Origin: Setophaga petechia
Taxonomy: Eukaryota; Chordata; Aves; Passeriformes; Parulidae
DNA length: 64,000 nt
NCBI GenBank assembly: GCA_024362935.1
Contig: JANCRA010000003.1
Coordinates: 39,183,291 to 39,247,290 of the forward strand
Direction: 5' to 3'
The translations under genes and the position numbers were made by a program. Numbering within the stretch: the stretch's first letter is position 1; each line of letters starts with the position of its first letter. Below the pieces are notes generated by a model. It had not been told where the DNA came from. It did not search any database and saw only the letters and a list, made by a program, of their open reading frames with translations. Positions 59,955-64,000 of this stretch are shown here, piece after piece.

Positions 59955-62312
59955 CTACAGAGGGAAAACATGGAAACATGTTAGCATTGCAGGCACCTAC
60001 AGATGTTTGAGAGCCGGCTATGGATGTGGCACTGGAGGATTTCTTCTCCCAGACCGGCAGGGCAGGGAGTACAGAAGTGCCACCGTATCTAAAAACCTCC
60101 TCCTTCCCTACGTCAGACAGGGGGGTAAAAGAGAGATGGAAGAGCAGGTCCAATTCTTTATCTAGGGGATGTGAGAAGCATCTTCCACATTGTTAGGAGT
60201 TCACATCAAGACCTTTCAACGATACCTTCAACAACATCTTCTGTCTGCTGTTCTAACAACAGACAAATTAGAACAAATTAAGTGTTCATGGTTTAAAAGC
60301 TTGGTTCAACCAGTTGAATTAGTAACAACACACAGAAAGCAAGCTCTGAGGCCTTTAGCAGCAAGCTGAAAGCCAATAGCACTAAACACAACACCCTGAA
60401 ATGCTCCTACCAAGCGCCCTCCCAAACAGTAAAAACTGTGACAGAGTTTCAGAACTCCTGTCTTCTCTCCTGCATAACAGCAAGAGAAATTGAAGACAGA
60501 GTTTGAAGGCAGACAATGGCATGGCTTGGGGGTGTTTGTGAAGACTGCTGTTAGAAAGAAGCAGCAAGAGCAAAAGGACAAAGGTTTCCCAGCTTCCCCA
60601 ATCTCACCCCAATTTTTCTAACTCAAGCAGTGGTTGCTGGTGCTCTACACCAGTCACCTGCTGCCTCCCAGCTTCACAGGCAACCCCTGCATCCAACATG
60701 CTGCCTCCAATGCACAGTCAGCACAGGTCCAATCACTTGCTACTCAAGGAACAACACACAGAATAGAGCAGCATATATTGTATCTCCTATGGTTCAGGCC
60801 TGTCATATAAATACCTTCAGTTTTAAATTCATGTTACTGTACGTAATATGTTAGAGTTACTTCTTGATATTGTCTTTCAGATTCAATTTCTCTGGCACTT
60901 TTTAAAAAAGAAGACAGTGTCTGAATTGCAGGTCTGCAGTGCTGGCAGCCTTGTCAGATGCTATTGCCAGTCTCATGAATTCTGACTCTGGCTACATGAG
61001 TGTGTGCCTCTGCACATCCTGACAACAGTTAACGTGTTTATGTGCAGGCCAAGGACTGCAGTCAGAATATACAACTCAACTTCAGATAAACTCAAAAACA
61101 TGCATAAAAATTCAGAGTTTTTATTATTATTCTCCATAGTCTTTTTTTTCCCCCCCTAAGCCAGGAAAGTGATTGTTTTATTTTGCTTTTTGAAGGAAGA
61201 GTATGCTGATGTAATTTACATCACCTGGTGGTTCTAGTGAGCATCTTGGACAGCAAGGGGAACCAATTGTTATCATTAATGTTTCACTGAAGATGTAGTA
61301 TCTTTTTTCTCTACAATATTTAACTCAAGAAAGTTTATACAGCTTGAGGAGAATTACTTGTTAAGAAATGATGTCTCAGTATTCCTCCTATTTAATTTTG
61401 CTGGCTTGCCAAGTCGTTCTCCCAGTCATCTTTAAAAGCACTAGGAATAGTATAATGAAAATCCAACAGGTTAGTTATTGCAAACAGACAAGAAAAGTCT
61501 GAAATACCAAGCGCTTGTTTTCTTCTCTGCAGCTCATTGGTTCCCCATAGCCACGTCTGTTTTAAGTGGCACTGCATGAAACTGTTTGAGCACTTGGGGA
61601 GTTTCACGTTAGAGGGCTCTAAGTCACAAATTCTTTGGGGCAGACACCTTCTCAAGTTATGCACACTGCCTCACAAAACCAGCCCCACATCCAGTCAAAT
61701 ATCAAAGTTGTAAAAAGCCTATGTAGAATTTTTTTTTAAAATATTGTCCCAAAAACATGTTTAGAGGAATCTGAATAGATGGATTTTCATCTAGACATTT
61801 CCATGCTAAAGGCATTATTAATGCTACTACAAAGGAAAAATGAACCTGAAATATCAAGTCAAATCAACAGCAGAGGAACTCAACAGCTTCTTAACTAAAG
61901 ATCAGACATGAAAAACGTCTAATCCAATCAGTATCAACATTATCCCAGCTCCCCATCCCTTTCAACAGATTTCTTCCCCGCTGATGTACTCAGTGGGGCA
62001 GCAGCAGGCAGATAAGGCATTAACTGCTGTGTTCTCTGTCACTTCTGTCCTTCAGAGATGTCCTGATTGAAGTGCAGCCACATGGTGCTGGCCATGAGCA
62101 CCCAGCAGGGAAATCACACTGCCCTGCTTGCAACTGGGTCAGAATTTCACTGCACTATACACTCCTGTAAACTGATTGATTATTGAAAATGGCCAGGCTT
62201 GATCCCCTTAAAGAACAAGTAAGTAGTCCACTTCCTTTGGGAAAGACAAAAAGAGAAGGCAGAACTCTGATTCTGAAAACAATATTCACTTCCCTGCTCC
62301 TCCACACTAGCC

Positions 62313-62395
62313 TATTTTAATAAATTTTATTAAATATATTATTATTTAAATTTTATTATATTTAATATTATTTAAATTAATTTTATTTTTTTAAT
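62313..62395. repeat. 83 bp A/T-only stretch
   Basis: No G or C in 83 bases; built from tta/att/aaat units with many self-complementary parts such as atttaaat. Confidence 0.9.
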
Positions 62396-62430
62396 GGTTA
62401 CAGAGCCCTTTTAGAGCTATACTGGTTGGG

Positions 62431-62464
62431 AAAATAAACAAACAAGCAAACAAACAAAAAAAAA
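62431..62464. repeat. (CAAA)n simple repeat
   Basis: caaa and caag units ending in a run of A. Confidence 0.75.
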
Positions 62465-62666
62465 GACAAAAACTCCAACAAAAACTAGTGATCTGTTTCT
62501 CTACAGTAATTTTTGCCTGACATGCTGCTGAAGAAAGCCATTGTCTCTCATATAAATAAAAAAAAATAAAGCAAAAGCCAGAAAAGTACTTAAATGCTCT
62601 GCTTTCACTGTCTTGTATTTATCACTTCAGGTCAGAATGTGATGGCTCATGAGCAGGCAAAGTTAG

Positions 62667-62702
62667 TTCTAGTAACTCTGCAGCTTCTAGTAACTTTGCA
62701 GC
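62667..62702 (+). repeat. 18 bp tandem duplication
   Basis: ttctagtaactctgcagc is followed directly by ttctagtaactttgcagc, with one mismatch. Confidence 0.85.
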
Positions 62703-63123
62703 TTGGAAATACAATTTCCAAGATGTCCCAAGAAAAGTTCACAGAACTTTTCAAATTCTCAACTTTCCCAGTTCATATGCGGTAAATCTGAAAGAAGCAG
62801 CTAAGACATCAAATGTGTTTCTAGAAAGACAGACACATAGCATTTCATTTATAAAATTACTAAACTCAACAATTTAGCAATTCAAAAGATATATTCATTC
62901 TCTACAAAATTACAACCAACAGAGTTTTTAAGGCATGAGAATGAGAAACAAAGCTCAAAAAGCATAAAAAAATGGCATGGATAAAACACTTGATTTGTTG
63001 TGCCATCAATAAACCATGCTAAAGATTCAAGATCATCCCACCCATACATGGTACAAGTTTATTTTGAATCCCACATGAAGGGAGAATCAAAACTTTATTT
63101 CAAGAATATGAAGACCAATCTCG

Positions 63124-63157
63124 TTCTAAATCATGCTGCCTTCTAAATCATGCTGCC
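63124..63157 (+). repeat. 17 bp perfect tandem duplication
   Basis: ttctaaatcatgctgcc occurs twice in a row without mismatch, which suggests a recent slippage event. Confidence 0.9.
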
Positions 63158-64000
63158 TGAACTAGGCTTGATGATCCACAGAACACTCTTACCTTGATGT
63201 GTTTCATTCTTTACTGCACAATTCTTGACAAGGCAAAGCAAACTGGAAAGCAAGTTAACAGGAGTTTCTGAGGGATGGGGGAGAACCAAAAAAAGCAGCA
63301 ATAACTGACTACCATTAACCTTCTAATGAGCTTATTTGTTTCACAGGAGGAAATATCCCTTCCTTGAGAAGGAACTCCACGTTTAGAAGGTTAAGAGACT
63401 CAAGGAACACTGAGTGTTATGCTCTATTTTGATCAGCAATACTCTTGACAACTGCAAATTGTTTGAAAAGGGAAACACCATTTCTATTCTGCAAGAATAA
63501 ACAGTGAAAGGATGAATGCTGAATGCGAAGGATAAACTGTTTATATCCAGTCTTTTACCACCCAATTGAAACGACATTTTAATGTAGTCACAAAAAAAAA
63601 GTATTCTTTTTCAGTAAAATTAAAACAGTTCATATTTTTTCCACAATAGGAAATATTTAAAACGTCTGTAAATAGCTGCAGTTCACAGTCTTTGGACAAA
63701 ACAAAAAAACCTTGAAATAGAACAATTTTTCAAATAAACTCTAAAGACATAAGAGCCTGAACTACACAAAGTTACAGAATTTCTTCTTGTAGCAATTCTA
63801 CAATCTTACTTGGATCGTGCAGTACTTGATCAAAACCATTTCATTCTAGAAAGACATATTATTTCTGTGCAAAAACCCACCAATTTTCCTGTGGTTTTCT
63901 GCTAAGTAGAAAACACCCTTGACTTGATAATGTAGTGAACTATCTACACAGAAGCCTATTGTACAACTGTGTGAAAACAGAGCTTCTCATCAGTCCATTA

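Larger units (their letters stand above)
59955..64000 (-). other. LRP5: LRP5 intron 1, 3' part (runs off the window)
   Basis: This phase 1 intron ends with ttttccctctgtag before exon 2. Exon 1, with the start codon and signal peptide, was not seen and no CpG-rich promoter-like region occurs, so both should lie beyond 64000. Contents are an 83 bp A/T-only stretch, CAAA-type repeat and two short tandem duplications. Nothing else recognised. Confidence 0.9.

Noticed and set aside
59554..60153. A 199-codon minus-strand open frame covering exon 2 as a single exon or separate gene
   Set aside because: The part above 59954 lies beyond a good acceptor (ttccctctgtag), shows no LRP5 similarity, and the exon length matches only when it starts at 59954.

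Overview
This window is vertebrate nuclear DNA, most likely from a bird. Five CR1 LINE fragments of the avian kind are recognisable (two with typical 3' ends, one with the endonuclease region), and the protein-coding content is a single large vertebrate gene split by long AT-rich introns. No bacterial, plasmid or viral gene organisation is present.

The gene is LRP5, low-density lipoprotein receptor-related protein 5, a Wnt co-receptor, read on the minus strand. Six consecutive coding exons are present and correspond to human exons 2 to 7: exon 2 at 59558-59954, exon 3 at 45491-45688, exon 4 at 41760-41956, exon 5 at 39951-40082, exon 6 at 24330-24726 and exon 7 at 23672-23843. Each has GT-AG borders, the phases join without a frame break, and the lengths (397, 198, 197, 132, 397 and 172 bp) equal those I recall for human LRP5. 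Together they encode about residues 31-528 in human numbering: all of the first YWTD beta-propeller, the first EGF-like module and most of the second propeller. Exon 1 (signal peptide) lies beyond 64000 and exon 8 onward lies below position 1.

Layout from low to high coordinate: 1-23671 is part of intron 7, holding a roughly 700 bp CR1 3' end, a (TA)n microsatellite and a 99 bp homopurine tract. 23672-24726 holds exons 7 and 6 with a 486 bp intron between them. 24727-39950 is intron 5 with three CR1 pieces. 39951-41956 holds exons 5 and 4. 41957-45490 is intron 3, then exon 3. 45689-59557 is intron 2 with one CR1 piece. Then come exon 2 and the first 4 kb of intron 1.

No second gene, RNA gene or novel system could be supported. 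The most unusual structures are non-coding: a 69 bp near-identical direct repeat placed once on each side of exon 7, a 42 bp tandem duplication at the 3' terminus of a CR1 fragment, a 27 bp dispersed duplicate in intron 5, and a homopurine tract with a G-quadruplex motif.
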